Shown here piece by piece: positions 31,291-42,136 of a stretch of DNA of 64,000 nucleotides. The translations under genes and the position numbers were made by a program. The notes beneath the pieces are model-generated. The model saw only the letters and a program-made list of their open reading frames with translations, did no database searches and was not told the DNA's origin. The stretch covers positions 89,573,018 to 89,637,017 of the forward strand of contig NC_084794.1 in the NCBI RefSeq assembly GCF_963169125.1, read 5' to 3'. The first letter of the stretch is position 1. Every line of letters begins with the position of its first letter. Source of the DNA: Humulus lupulus (Eukaryota; Streptophyta; Magnoliopsida; Rosales; Cannabaceae).

Positions 31291-33395
31291 TATGGTGACA
31301 ACACGTTCAAAGTGCAACAATGAGTCTAAGAGACCTTGAAATCAAGGAGAATTTTGTATAGTTAACCGTGTTGGAGAGGGCACCATTGTACCTCATCATC
31401 CTAGAAAATAGCCCCAAAACAAGGACGACAACCATGGCGATAGGTTACCCCTTGCTATAACCAACGACAATGTTGGAAGGAGAGCAAGTGTGTCCTAATG
31501 TGAGTCGCTCTATTCGGACAGCAACTCTGAGCTCCATGCCATCAGAGCAGACTACTAGAAACAACCATCCTGCCCATAATCCCAGGAATGAGCAGGCAAC
31601 TCACGTTGCCACAAACTAGCCTAATCAGATGGGGCAGGCAGGGACCACGTCAAGGAAAGCAGAAGTCTTTATCAGTCCTCCAGCACCTCGACCAGCTAGT
31701 CAGGTACAAATAAATGAGGAAACTTTACTACCAACTCGATATATTAGAGTGGATAATGGGAAACCTAGTTTGGTGCGCCTTGATGGATGGCAAATTTCCT
31801 CACCAATCAGGCACCCACCATTTCCTACTCGTCATCCGACACCCCTACTACCACAAAGGAATGTATCAGCTTGCAGGAATAACCAAATAAATTTTGTACC
31901 TAGAGAGGATGTATATGTTTCACAATCTCGAGATACTGGGGTCCGAGTTCATGCAAACAACCAAGCCCCACAACCTCAGCCACAAATGGTAAGCTTTGCA
32001 GAAGGCAGTACTGGACAGAAATCCATCGTGAGGGTAGGTCAGAAAGTTTTCACAGTATACACTCTCGAAGGCATGAAACCGACCTAAGTCATTTGAATTC
32101 AGCTCAAAGATTTTGCTCTAACTATTAGTCTAACTTATGCAATCATTTGAACACCCAACGGGGACAACCAGCTCGCGGTAACAATCTGAGCTATAATCAG
32201 ACGAGAGAAAATCCTTCGATAAGGCATGAAAATGGGAACATCCCGATTAACCGAGCTTAAGCTTGGAGGGACAATAACCCAGACAATGCGCAAAATGGGA
32301 TAGGAGCTAATAATCAACTCCCAAATAACTTGGAAGTGAAGGATCCAACCCTTGAGTGACTTTCTCTAATGGAAGAGCAAAAGAAGCATCTCTTGTCTGG
32401 CAAAAAATCAAGACGACTGTGATTCTGACGAGGAGCGCAAGCCCGTTGCTCCTCACGTTGCTTCAGCTCTGTATCCAATAGGATTTAAATTTCCAAACAT
32501 GACATCCTATAAGGGACAACCGAGTCGTCGAGACACATCGGGACTTTCAATAATTTGATGAGAGCTCATAATGTCAACATTGACCTGCGATGTCTCCTGT
32601 TCCTAGCCACACTAACAGGACCAGCCAAGCTGTGGTTTAATAAATTTAAAAGGCACTCGATCACCTTCTTGAAACAGCTATCGACAGAGTTCAAAAAACA
32701 GTTCTAAGTAGCGAAATAAGTATGAGTAGAAGTCGATTCCTTGGCTAATATAAAGCAACAACTAGGTGAATCTCTCAAGGCTTACATCAACTGGTTTACG
32801 AATATAGCAGCTTGAGCTAAAGACGTTGATGACAGCTCTAAGCTCATGGCCATGCAATCAAGAATCACCGTGGGAGGTGAATTATTGAAAAAGCTCCAAA
32901 GGACGGACTTAAGAATACAGACGAGTTCTTGGCCCGAGCACAAGATTAGATAAATCTCGAGGAGGCAGAATCTGCAATGTTCAGAACTAGCTAAGTTTCC
33001 ACTCAGCCCGCTGGAGGGGTATCAAATATTGCAGCTACAACTCAACTCACTACCCATAACAACCAAGCAGGGAATAACAAGATAAAGGGAAACGGTGAAG
33101 GAGACCAGACAGGGTCCAAAAAAAAACAAAGCTAGAGAGAAGTAAACCTCAATATTCACCGCGTATACCGACCTGACGAATATGCGGGAACACATATACC
33201 TGGAAAATTATGCATGCCTTCCATGGAAGAAGCCAGAACCCCTGAGAAATCAGTGGGCAAAAAGTGATCCGGCCTAGTTTTGTTGTTATCATAATGACAT
33301 TGGCCACAAAACTAACAATTTTCATCAATTAAAGGATGAGATTGAAACACTCATCCGAGCTGGACCGTTAGCACAATACACTCGGAATAGGGTAG
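31291..33395 (+). pseudogene. gag: gag of element G
   Basis: From the ATG at 31291 (MVTTRSK) the frame is broken repeatedly. A 152-codon open piece (31629-32087) is Pro/Gln-rich and fits the poorly conserved N-terminal region. The capsid-like retrotransposon gag domain is seen at about 32550-32960, with the words RAHNVNIDLRCLLFLATLTG, AKLWFNKFKRHSI and LKQLSTEFKKQF spread over it. A CCYHNDIGHKT-like Cys/His remnant followed by LKDEIETLIRAG lies at about 33280-33370, the usual zinc knuckle position in this lineage, although its last Cys is gone. Confidence 0.75.
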
Positions 33396-34420
33396 CTCCC
33401 AACCCACCAGTTGTGCAGAATCAACAACCAACTCAGGGACATCAAGCTAATCAACCACTAGCTCTCCCAGCTTCAGAAAGCCAACCCATCCCTGCTCATA
33501 TCAAAGGAAGAGATATAGCCACGATTGTAGGCAGAACTCACTTGGCTGACACAAGCAATGGGGCCCATAAAAGATATATTCAGGAGCTAAAAACTCATGA
33601 AGGCATGGTGTTCACTCTGAAACAACGACTATCAAAGCAACAACGAATGGAACCAATTATTTTTATAGAGGAGGACACTAGCCATGTCCAATTCCCTCAT
33701 AATGATCGATAATGGGAACTCAGTGAACCTGCTATTCAGTTCCACTCTAGAAAAGACGGGGCTATCAATAGCCAATCTAAAGGCGACCTCCACGACTCTA
33801 TATGGGTTCTTATGAGAAGGAATGACAACCATTAGGACGATCGAGCTTGTTGTAACTATTGGAGATGACGCATAAGTTATTGCCAAGATGCTCGAATTCA
33901 TTGTAATAGACTATCTGAGTGCCTATAATGCCATTTTAGGGCAACCAGCATTGATGACGTTTGAAGCCACAACTTATGTTTGCCATTTAGCCATGGAGTT
34001 CCCCTCACCCTCAGGGATATGCACAGTAAAGGGGGCCAACTTGCTGCCAGGGAATGCTACAAAATTTCCATGAAGGGAAAATCACAACCCGGGCAGCAAA
34101 CCATGGTGGTAATTGAAGAAGTTAAGCAGCCTCAGGCAATGGTAGTTGCTGAGGAGGCGGAAGAACCTCAAGTGGCAGTAAACGAGGTCGCCCAATAGGA
34201 AGAAATTGACCCAAGGATAGGAGAGGATTAATCTGAGCTCCAAGATTTGGAGGAGCTATAAGAGGTAACTCTCGATCGAGAAACAACATCAAAAGTTGTG
34301 AAGATTGGAAAAAGTCTCATTGCTGAACATAAAAGGGATATGGTCAAATTTTTAAGGCAAAACCTCGACGTCTTTGCCTAGTCACATGCTTATATGGTAG
34401 AAATTAGTCTGAGTGTGATC
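33396..34420 (+). pseudogene. pol: Protease region of element G
   Basis: A Gln/Pro-rich linker (33413-33712) runs into an aspartic protease region: the catalytic motif reads D-N-G (33708-33716, SLIMIDNGNSVNLLF) where D-S/T-G is expected, and the fold's second half is visible as FIVIDYLSAYNAILGQPAL at about 33895-33955, followed by HLAMEFPSPSGI. An acidic EEVKQPQ-type linker and several stops (34198, 34230, 34259) precede RT. Element H (5124-9590) carries a minus-strand copy of this segment. Confidence 0.7.
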
Positions 34421-35710
34421 ATGCACACGCTAAATTTTGACAAGAATGTACCTACAAAGCAGTTGAGGATAAGCTTTGGAAGAAGAGGTAGCTCACCTCT
34501 TAAAATGCAAATTCATCAGGGATGTGAAATATCCGACCTAGATAGCCAACCATATCCTGGTTCCAAAACCTAACGGAAAGTGGAGGACCTGCATCGACTT
34601 CTCTGACCTCAATAAGGCCTGTCCAAATGATTGTTTTCCCTTACCTATAATTGATCAACTAGTCGACGCCATAGCAGATCATGAGCTCATGTCCTTCATG
34701 GATGCGTGTTTTGGATATAACCAGATCGCAATGAACCCTGCAAACCAAGAGCACACCAGCATCATGATCTAGCACGATGTATACTATTACAAAGTCATGT
34801 TTTTCAGGCTAAAAAATGTTGGAGCAACTTACCAGAGATTGGTAAACAAGATGTTCATTGACCAGATCAGGAAAAAACATGGAAGTGTATGTTGATGACA
34901 TGCTCGTCGAGTCAAAAACTGCCAATAACCATGTATCTGACTTGGAAGAATTCTTTGTTGTATTAAGAAAGTACGATATGAAGCTAAACCTTCAGAAATG
35001 TACCTTCTGGGTCTCGTTGGGGAAGTTTTTAGGCTTCATTGTCAACTCGAGGGGGATTGAAGCTAATCCTGAGAAGATCAGATTGATATTAGAGATGTCA
35101 TCTCCCAGATCGGGAAAGGAAGTTCAAAGCCTAACTAGGAAAGTTGCAGCCCTTAACTGGTTTGTGTCAAAGTCCACTGATAAGTCCCCCTCCCCTTCTA
35201 CAATTTTCTCAGGGGAATTAAACGATTTGAATGGATAGAAGAATGCAAATAACATTTCAAGATTTAAAAAAGAATCTAGCTTAACCCCACGTCCTATCAA
35301 AACATGTTGCTGGGGAAAACTTACACCTCTACCTGGCAATAACTGAGAACGCGGTTAGCGCTGTATTAGTTTGGGAGGAAAATCGGGTACAGAAACTAGT
35401 ATACTATATAAGCAAGAGGCTTCGGGGAGCTGAATCCTGACATCCCTTGATCGAGAAGCTCGCGTTCTGTCTAATTTTGGCCTCAAGGAAGCTTAGGTCG
35501 TATTTCTAGTTCCACGCCATATACGTCTTAATTGATCAACCTTTAAGGCAGGTATTGCAAAAGCCTAAAGCATCGAGACATTTGTTAAAGTGGGCCATTG
35601 AACTCAGTCAGTTCGAAATTTTATATAAACCATGAACATCCAAAAAGGGTTAGCCTCTTGCTGATTTCATTGCTGAGTGTACCTGTTTATAGGATGAGCC
35701 TATGAGGGAA
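34421..35710 (+). pseudogene. pol: Reverse transcriptase and RNase H of element G
   Basis: RT motifs in order: LVPKPNGKWRTCIDFSDLNK, CPNDCFPLPIIDQLVDA, MSFMDACFGYNQI, a damaged FRLKNVGATYQRLVNKMF, and the catalytic EVYVDDMLV with YVDD at 34888-34899 intact. The thumb/connection follows (LNLQKCTFWVSLGKFLGF, GIEANPEKI). The Ty3-type RNase H appears as LYLAITENAVSAVLVWEE, VYYISKRL and LLKWAIELSQFEI up to LADFIAECT at about 35690. A 126-codon piece (34858-35238) is open; elsewhere stops and frameshifts are frequent. Confidence 0.85.
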
Positions 35711-36150
35711 CCAATTCAATAATTTTGGAAGCTCTTCATCGATGGATCATTAAACGAGCACGGGTCTGGATCTGGAATAATCTTGATCACACCCGAAGGC
35801 CATCGTTTTTGCACGGCTCTCAGATTCGGGTTTGACGCATCCAATAACAGACTTTGCTGGCTAGATTTTGGGTTACCAAAGAGTTAAAAGCAAAGGCTAT
35901 CCAGTGCTTTAGCGGTTCTCAGCTCGTGGTGAACCAAGTATTAGGCGAATACCAAGCTCATGGAATCAAGATGGCAACTTATCTAGCTAAAGTAAAAAAT
36001 ATAATTCTCATAATTTGAATTATATTCCATCGAACAGGTTCTGCGCGAGCAGAATACAAATGTAGATGTTCTCGCTCGACTTGCCACCACCAAAGAGGCG
36101 AACACATTGAATGTAGTCCTAGTTGAATTTCTAGCAAGCCCAACATAAAG
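35711..36150 (+). pseudogene. pol: Second (archaeal-type) RNase H of element G
   Basis: WKLFIDGSLNEHGSGSGIIL and ITPEGHRFCTALRFGFDASN at about 35730-35850 match the extra RNase H that plant Tat-lineage elements carry after the usual one. After several stops, the segment ends with REQNTNVDVLARLATT at about 36040-36090, the second-RNase-H C-terminal pattern NxxADxLA. The assignment follows from motif pattern and position; the domain is broken by stops. Confidence 0.7.
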
Positions 36151-36229
36151 GAACAATCAAGAGAAATCAAGATGATTCATGAAGGCCCAACCTGGATGAC
36201 CCCAATTATGGAATACCTCACCACTAGAA

Positions 36230-37362
36230 AACTACCTAAGGATCACAAGGACGAGCAGAAATTCTTGTAAAAAATCCTGAGGTATGTTTTGGCTGACGAA
36301 GTTCTTTACAGAAGAGGTCATTCCATGCTTCTTCTTAGATGTGTTTTTCCCAAAGAAGCCCAGGCTATCCTTAAAGAAGTCCATGAAAGATTCTGTGGGG
36401 ATCACGCTGGGGGGCAAAGCTTGGCCTTGAAATTATTGAGGCAGGGTTATTTTTGGCTTACACTAAAGAAGGACTCGAGGTCGTATGTTCAAAAAGTGTG
36501 ACAAATGCCAACGCTTTTCCACAATTGCTTGAGCCACACCTATGGAGTTGACTATGACCTCTTCGCCCTTGTCATTTTCAATCTAGGGGATATATTTAAT
36601 TGGTTCATTGCCAACCAGAAAAGGAGGAGTTCGCTATGTGGTGGTCACAATCGACTATTTTACAAAGTGGGTTGAGGCTGAACCACTAGTGACCGTAACC
36701 TTGAAATGAGTGCTAGACTTCGTGATAAAAAAAATATAATATGTCATTTTGGACTCCCGAAGAGTTTCTCTTCAGTAACATATCCTCAGGCTAATGGCAT
36801 GGTGGAGGCAGTGAACAAAACTCTCAAGACCAATCTAAAAAAGTGATTGGAGGATGCTAAAGGTTTATGGCCTGAACAGCTTCCACAAGTACTTTGGGCT
36901 TATAGAACCTCACATCGCACCTCTACTTGGCACACTCCATTTTCACTAACCTATGGAAGTAAAGTTATGCTCCTAGTCGAGACCTTGGTCGCATCACACA
37001 GGCAAAGAACCTTTGACTAGGTGCAGGATCACGACCTACTAAATGCGTCCCTAGATCTAATCGAAGAACAGCGAGAGGAATCACAGATACAACTCACCCA
37101 TTATCAATAAAGGGTAACACGATACTTCATTTCAAAGGTCAAAGAAAGAAGGCTTCAACTAGGATATTTGGTGCTTCGAAGGGTGTTCCTAGCCAAAAAA
37201 AAAAAAAAAGACCCTAAACATGGTGTTTTAGGACCGAACTGGGAAGGACCATATCAGATCGTGGAAATTTTGTGAGAAGAAACTTTCAGGCTAGTTCGGC
37301 TAAATGGAGAAGCAGTTCCACAAACTTAGAATGCCTTGCATTTAAATAAATACTATCAGTAA
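36230..37362 (+). pseudogene. pol: Integrase of element G
   Basis: ADEVLYRRG, EVHERFCGDHAGGQSLALKL and QGYFWLTLKKDS (36289-36490) form the zinc-binding region. The catalytic core is mostly wrecked by frameshifts and deletions, but the later half shows TYPQANGMVEAVNKTLK (containing the catalytic Glu), WPEQLPQVLWAYRTSHR and PFSLTYGSK, then GPNWEGPYQIVEIL and a final LHLNKYYQ with TAA at 37360-37362. There is no chromodomain, as expected for Tat. A run of 13 A at about 37197-37209 shifts the frame. Confidence 0.82.
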
Positions 37363-38138
37363 TAAGGTCTATTTGTTAAGTTAGTTTATGTTATCATTTT
37401 TTGTAAGGCTTAATTATTAAAAGCCATATCTTTTGATTTATCTTAGAATTAATAAAAGGTTGTTGTGTAGTTTAAACACGACACCATACTTTTTCACTAA
37501 ATCTTGTTTAGTACAGGTTCATTGTGTAAAAGCGATCTAGAATATTTATAAATTATGAACGCTTAGGGGCATATAAACCCTCAGTACAGTCTTTGAAACA
37601 TTCTTCAAATTTAAGAAAAAAATTGTATAACTTAGAATTTGGAAATTAGGAAATCTTGCGGCTTGTTAAAGCTCGAGTTTTCAAAGTAATTCTGAATACA
37701 AACTAAGTTAAGAAAATTCAAAGCAATAGAAAAAAAAATCGTGGAATTAAACCAGGTACAAAAAACCCATGGAGCTAAACCACGTCTGAGGACTAAATAC
37801 TAATAGGTATACGAGAACAGGTGATTAAACCCCTAGCTATAACCAGGTCTGTGACCTGAAATTAACTGGTCAGCCATCAAGCATATGCCTTGATCTAAAA
37901 AGCAATCCTTATACCTATGCAAGTGTATAAAAACTTGGAAAGTCTAAAAACACGACAATAATTAATAGAAGGGAAATAGAATAAAGATTGTGAATAAAAA
38001 ATATATGTTTAAAATGAGGATAATTAACCTCGAATTCTGCCCTAAGGCAATTGTCATGGCCTAAAAGACCTACATGCAAGGAATATAAAATATCCTCCAA
38101 AGAAAAAAAAACATAAAAACAATAAAAAAAAATGCCTC
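37363..38138. other. Non-coding stretch of element G
   Basis: AT-rich sequence between integrase and antisense ORF. It has AAACCAGGT/TAAACCACGT-like short repeats around 37750-37850 and no domain in any frame. In related elements this is the region between pol and the 3' LTR. Confidence 0.5.
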
Positions 38139-38925
38139 TCAACCCTGAGCTCCAACAACTTGCTTTTGACATGAGACCTCATCTTCCTCGCCATCTCCAC
38201 TAGCTCTTATGACCGTGTCGACCGTCTCTGCATGCTTCTTCGCCAAAAGATCCTGGAATTTGGCAATGTAACGCCCCCGGAGCTCGATGTCAAGGAAAGA
38301 TAAGTCCCTGTCTTGGTTGAAACACTAGAACTGATAAAACATCATTTTTAATGCATCCTCTAGCTCGGCATCGACCCCCTTCACTTTCAGCTTTAGTTCC
38401 TCAACCTGGGCAACGTTCTTCTTAGCCTTTAGTTGAAGCCTCTCAACCTCATTCTGTATCACTTACAAATCTTGTACCTTGGCAATATTTTTGTTATTCC
38501 AAGAGGTCTCCAGGTTCGCCCTAATTTCTTCAAGCTCCTTGGCTGCTCATTCCCCCTCGACAAGGGCAGAGCGAATCCGCTCTCCAGCTCGAATCTGGGC
38601 AAAGCAGGACTGCATTGAAATTCAAATGAGGAATTAGATTGCAATATATATATATGGGGAATTTAAAAGACTATGAAAGAACTCATGGTCAAAGACTTCC
38701 CTAGGGCGGAATCAAGGACTTTCGTGGAGGGATTTCCTTTAATAGTCTCTAGCTCCCTCGAAGTGAGCTGGTTGATATGCCCGACCACGTGACTGGTGAT
38801 CCCTTTGAGAAAAGCTCTCAAGTGCTATGGGTGCTTTTCCACTTCGATGGGAGGTCTTGACATTGCGGGGGGAGGAGCTACATCAACAACCTGAGGAATT
38901 GAGGAGGCGTCCCAGGGAATTGGAG
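38139..38925 (-). pseudogene. Antisense extra ORF with coiled coil (element G)
   Basis: Read on the minus strand. The right-hand exon (38925 to 38672) codes for VVDVAPPPAMSRPPIEVEKH, then LRAFLKGITSHVVGHINQL and a Leu/Glu-rich piece. A GT...AG gap of 62 bp (38671 to 38610) would join in phase to the left-hand exon (38609 to stop 38139-38141): SCFAQIRAGERIRSALVEGE, then KELEEIRANLETSWNN, VERLQLKAKKNVAQVEELKL, RGRYIAKFQDLLAKKHAETV and an acidic tail GDGEEDEV. The heptad pattern marks a coiled coil. Three in-frame stops make it a pseudogene, and its N-terminal side is cut by element F. Antisense ORFs after pol are known in Tat-lineage elements; the protein's function is unknown. The intron is inference. 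Confidence 0.65.
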
Positions 38926-41765
38926 TGTAACATCCTAAATTACCTAATAAGGCTTAGAGCCTTGATTAGGGTGCCAGGATGGAAAATTATGGAAATTATG
39001 TGATATATATGTTTATCAATATGTGATTATGTGAGTTATATTATAATATGACTTGATATGCATGTTTTGGTGTATTAAATATGCATGTGGGCCCATTTCT
39101 GATTAAAAGGGAAATTTTCGTAATTTGGCCCATTATGGGTATATTTGGCATATATGTGATATATATGTGGGATCACATTATTATGTGGATATATTTGGGT
39201 TACTTGGCACGAGACAATCCTAGGGAGCAAGCTAATGGGAAAGTCACACCGGGAACCATATTTGACTCGGTGTTAGTCAAGGGGTATATTGGGTATTCAA
39301 TACATTATCGGGTTAATGGGTAATGGGAATGAATATTTGATGATATATTTGGAGTTAGTGAGATCAGGAGGAAATTATGGGAATTTTGACTATTTGGTCC
39401 ACAGGGACGTTTTTGGGACCCCGAGCATTGGGATTGGCTTAAGGTTACTTAAGCTCAAAGTAACATGTCAAAAACATAAAAGAACGTTTAGTACGTTCTC
39501 TCTCTCATGTTCTCCTTTTGATGCCTGCTAGCATTTTCAAAGGAAACTCAAGTTTTAGGACTCGGATTCAAGCGAGGATCGAGTCATAACGATTCTAGGG
39601 AAGATTAGAAGCTTATTAGCCGGAGGATTTAGTGAGAAACGACATAATTAGAGGTAATTTAAGCTTTGAATTTCCAAGTTTCCGTTTCCTAAAGTTTCTT
39701 AAGTTTTGAATTTGGATTTTACGTGTTGAGGAGTTTTTGAATGATGTGAAGCTTAGGTTTTGAGGATTTTGGGCCATTTAGATGATTGGGAACTTTTTTT
39801 TTTATATTTGGGTATGTTTGGATAGGATTTAGGAAGGTTTTAAAATGGGAAAATGGAGTTTTATGGCTGAGTTTGAGTTTGGGACGAGGCCCTTTTCTTG
39901 TGTGTTGCAGCCCAGGCTTGAAGAAGTAGGTGGAATTGGTTGTTAGGGGCACTTTGGCCCGCGGCCCGCGCGCAGACAGAGAGGGGTTTAGCCCCTATTC
40001 TTGAGCAAGCCGCGGTGCAGGCCGTGACCCAAAAGGGCAGTTTTGGCCAAAGTGGGTTTTTAGTCGTGGGAACTTAAACTTAAGGGCTCGGGATCGATCT
40101 TACTACCTGGTTTGGTAGGATTTGACGTCCCGGAGACTAGGACTCAGTTTGGAAGCCTGTGTTTACTTTTTATTAACATGATTCTATATTATGGTTATGA
40201 CTAGGTTATCGTTAGGGCCTCAGAATCAGGATCGTGCTCAAGGGTCGTTTATTGGTAACCTGTGTTTGGACTAAAGGTAAGAAAATTGCACCCGGTATGT
40301 GATACATGTGATTATGGCATGGCCTAAATGTTGAATATAGAATTGATCAGAGCCTGAGTCTAAGTAAATGTGCATGATTATTATTATGCTTGTGATTCCC
40401 GAATTGTTGAATAGGAACAGGAATAGGGCATAAGCACCTGAGTATGTGCATGATTATGATTATGCTTATGATTATAGATTAAGCATGTTGAATGTTTTAT
40501 ATCTGGATATTTGACGTATGATATATGCATGTTTGCTTTATCTTATTGAGAAAGGCAAGGCTTGACTTATTAGTCAAGGATGAAAATAGTGTACTAAGCT
40601 CTGGTCGTTATGGTTATGCTTAACCAGGAACACATCATACGCTTGATTGGCCTATTTGTCGTGGAATACTCAGCGCCAAGTGCACTGGATCAGCTTCAAA
40701 GTTGGTTATACAGAGGATAGGGCAATGGGCCCCGGGGTGCCTTATTAGTCCCATATCCTAGGGTTGGGCCCCAGCATTGACTTATTAGTTAAGGATGGCC
40801 TTAGCACGTTGAGTGCTGGTCGTAAAGCATTGACTTATTAGTCAAGGAAGACATTAGCACGGTGAGTGTTGGTTGTAAAACATTGACTTATTATTCAAGG
40901 ACGACATTAGCACGGGGAGTGCTGGTCATAAAGCATTGACTTATTAGTCAAGGATGGCATTAGCATGCTAAGTGTTGGTCGTAAGGCATTGACTTATTAG
41001 TCCAGCATGGCAATAGCGCAGAGCGCTGGTCCATATGGTTTATCCTAACCAGGAGCACATCATACGCTTGACCGATCTATTGGTCTAAGAAAACTTAGCG
41101 CTGAGTACGCTAGATGAGCTTCAAAGCTGGTTATACAGAGGACTGGGCAAAGGAACCCAGGTTGACTCTATGGTCATATATTCAGGGCAGAGGACCTGGG
41201 GTTGACTCTATGGTCATCTGATTATTGCTACAAGCCCCAGAATGATTCCATAATCCTTTATTTGTATCGGTACGCATGCACGAGTAGGGTTATTACGGCT
41301 AGGCATACTTATTATGATTTGGATATATGTTATTAACTGTTCATGAGCATGTTTAAGTTTTCTTGTTGAGCCTCGACTCACGGGTGCTATGTGTTGCAGG
41401 TAAAGGGAAAAGAAAGATGGGTCATCCTTGAGTTGGAGAGCTTAGGTGATAGGTGACAATGTGTACATATGCGGCTGCTCGACCACCACGGCCGAGGGTT
41501 TGAAGAGTAACTAGGGTCAAACCCTATTTTGGCGCTTAGGTTGGCAGGTTGTAACTCTTTTATTATAATTAACCTTTTAAATGTATTTTGGGATCCTATG
41601 TATACAGTAAACATTTTAGTGAAATGTTTGTATCTTTGACCAAAAATTTAAACCCTAAACCATTAATCACGTTTAGTTACACGATTATGGCCAAATGCTC
41701 ATTTAGCGAGTTTAGCACTATTGAAAATACACAGTGTAACAATCCATGGGTAGTAGGGCATTACA
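38926..41765 (+). mobile_element. 5' LTR of element F (2840 bp)
   Basis: TGTAACATCC to GGGCATTACA, followed by a perfect primer-binding site. It has a U3 palindrome with one mismatch (39173-39188), a CpG-rich block about 39950-40050, a GGTAAGAAAATTGCACC block at about 40276, the 53-bp W-box array (40562-41004) and the CTATGTGTTGCAGGTAAAGG block near 41386. It is longer than the other LTRs mainly because of the repeat array. Confidence 0.92.
40562..41004 (+). repeat. 53-bp tandem array with palindromic W-box pairs (F)
   Basis: Five units start at 40777, 40830, 40883, 40936 and 40989, exactly 53 bp apart, each opening with TTGACTTATTAGTCAA or a one-base variant and followed by a TTAGCAC...GAGTGCTGGTCGTAAAGCA spacer (given in part). 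One separate copy stands at 40562. The variant units (ATTCAA, AGTTAA) break one arm without compensation. Confidence 0.87.
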
Positions 41766-41768
41766 ACT

Positions 41769-41780
41769 TGGTATCAGAGC
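41769..41780 (+). other. Primer-binding site of element F
   Basis: TGGTATCAGAGC, perfect complement of the plant initiator tRNA-Met 3' end, three bases after the LTR. Confidence 0.92.
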
Positions 41781-42136
41781 ATGCCAAGGTTAAGGGTTAC
41801 TGTAGAAAAATAGGGCATGTACATTCGTCACTAAAGACAAGCTCCACTCAGGGTATGGTGACTATTTATGTGGTTATGTGTTTAACTTCTTAAATAGGAT
41901 ATACATGCTTTACCTGCATGCCTTATTAGGAAGCATGAGATTCTGATAGGGCCTGGCCCTTGACTATTGATATTATTATCTGATTACTTGCTCAGTTGAT
42001 ATATGAATATGTTATGTGCATGCTGGAGTTAAGGACATGATATTTTTTTGGCAAGAGCAGGGGTTATTGATTGATGCATGAATGTTATAGGCATGTATTT
42101 TAGTACCGCAATGGTATGTGAATGTGGTGTTGTGTG
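41781..42136 (+). other. Leader of element F, first part
   Basis: Starts like the other Tekay leaders (GTACATTCG, ACAAGCTC, GGGCCTGGCCCTTGACT at about 41945). No ORF. Unlike C, B and D I see no CTTATTAG array here; element D cut the leader at 42137 and only 87 bp of leader follow at 52015. Confidence 0.7.

Larger units (their letters stand above)
31111..38925 (+). mobile_element. Tat-type gypsy element G, 3' end missing
   Basis: Plus-strand element with a short remnant of 5' LTR, a primer-binding site candidate, gag, protease, RT, RNase H, second RNase H, integrase, a non-coding stretch, and an antisense ORF cut by element F at 38926. The second RNase H and the antisense ORF after pol are known hallmarks of some plant Tat-lineage elements. 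Its left junction falls directly in the protease of C, with only about 110 bp before the primer site, so most of its 5' LTR is missing. Confidence 0.82.

Noticed and set aside
31629..32087. 152-codon ORF as an independent gene
   Set aside because: It sits at the gag N-terminal position of element G and continues into gag-domain code; best read as part of gag.
37197..37209. Run of A as a poly(A) tail of a LINE or processed gene
   Set aside because: It lies inside the integrase C-terminal code of G, with conserved residues on both sides; simple slippage in a Lys-rich stretch.
41769..41780. Possible tRNA-Met gene fragment
   Set aside because: Only the 12-base primer-binding complement is present; there is no cloverleaf or A/B box around it.
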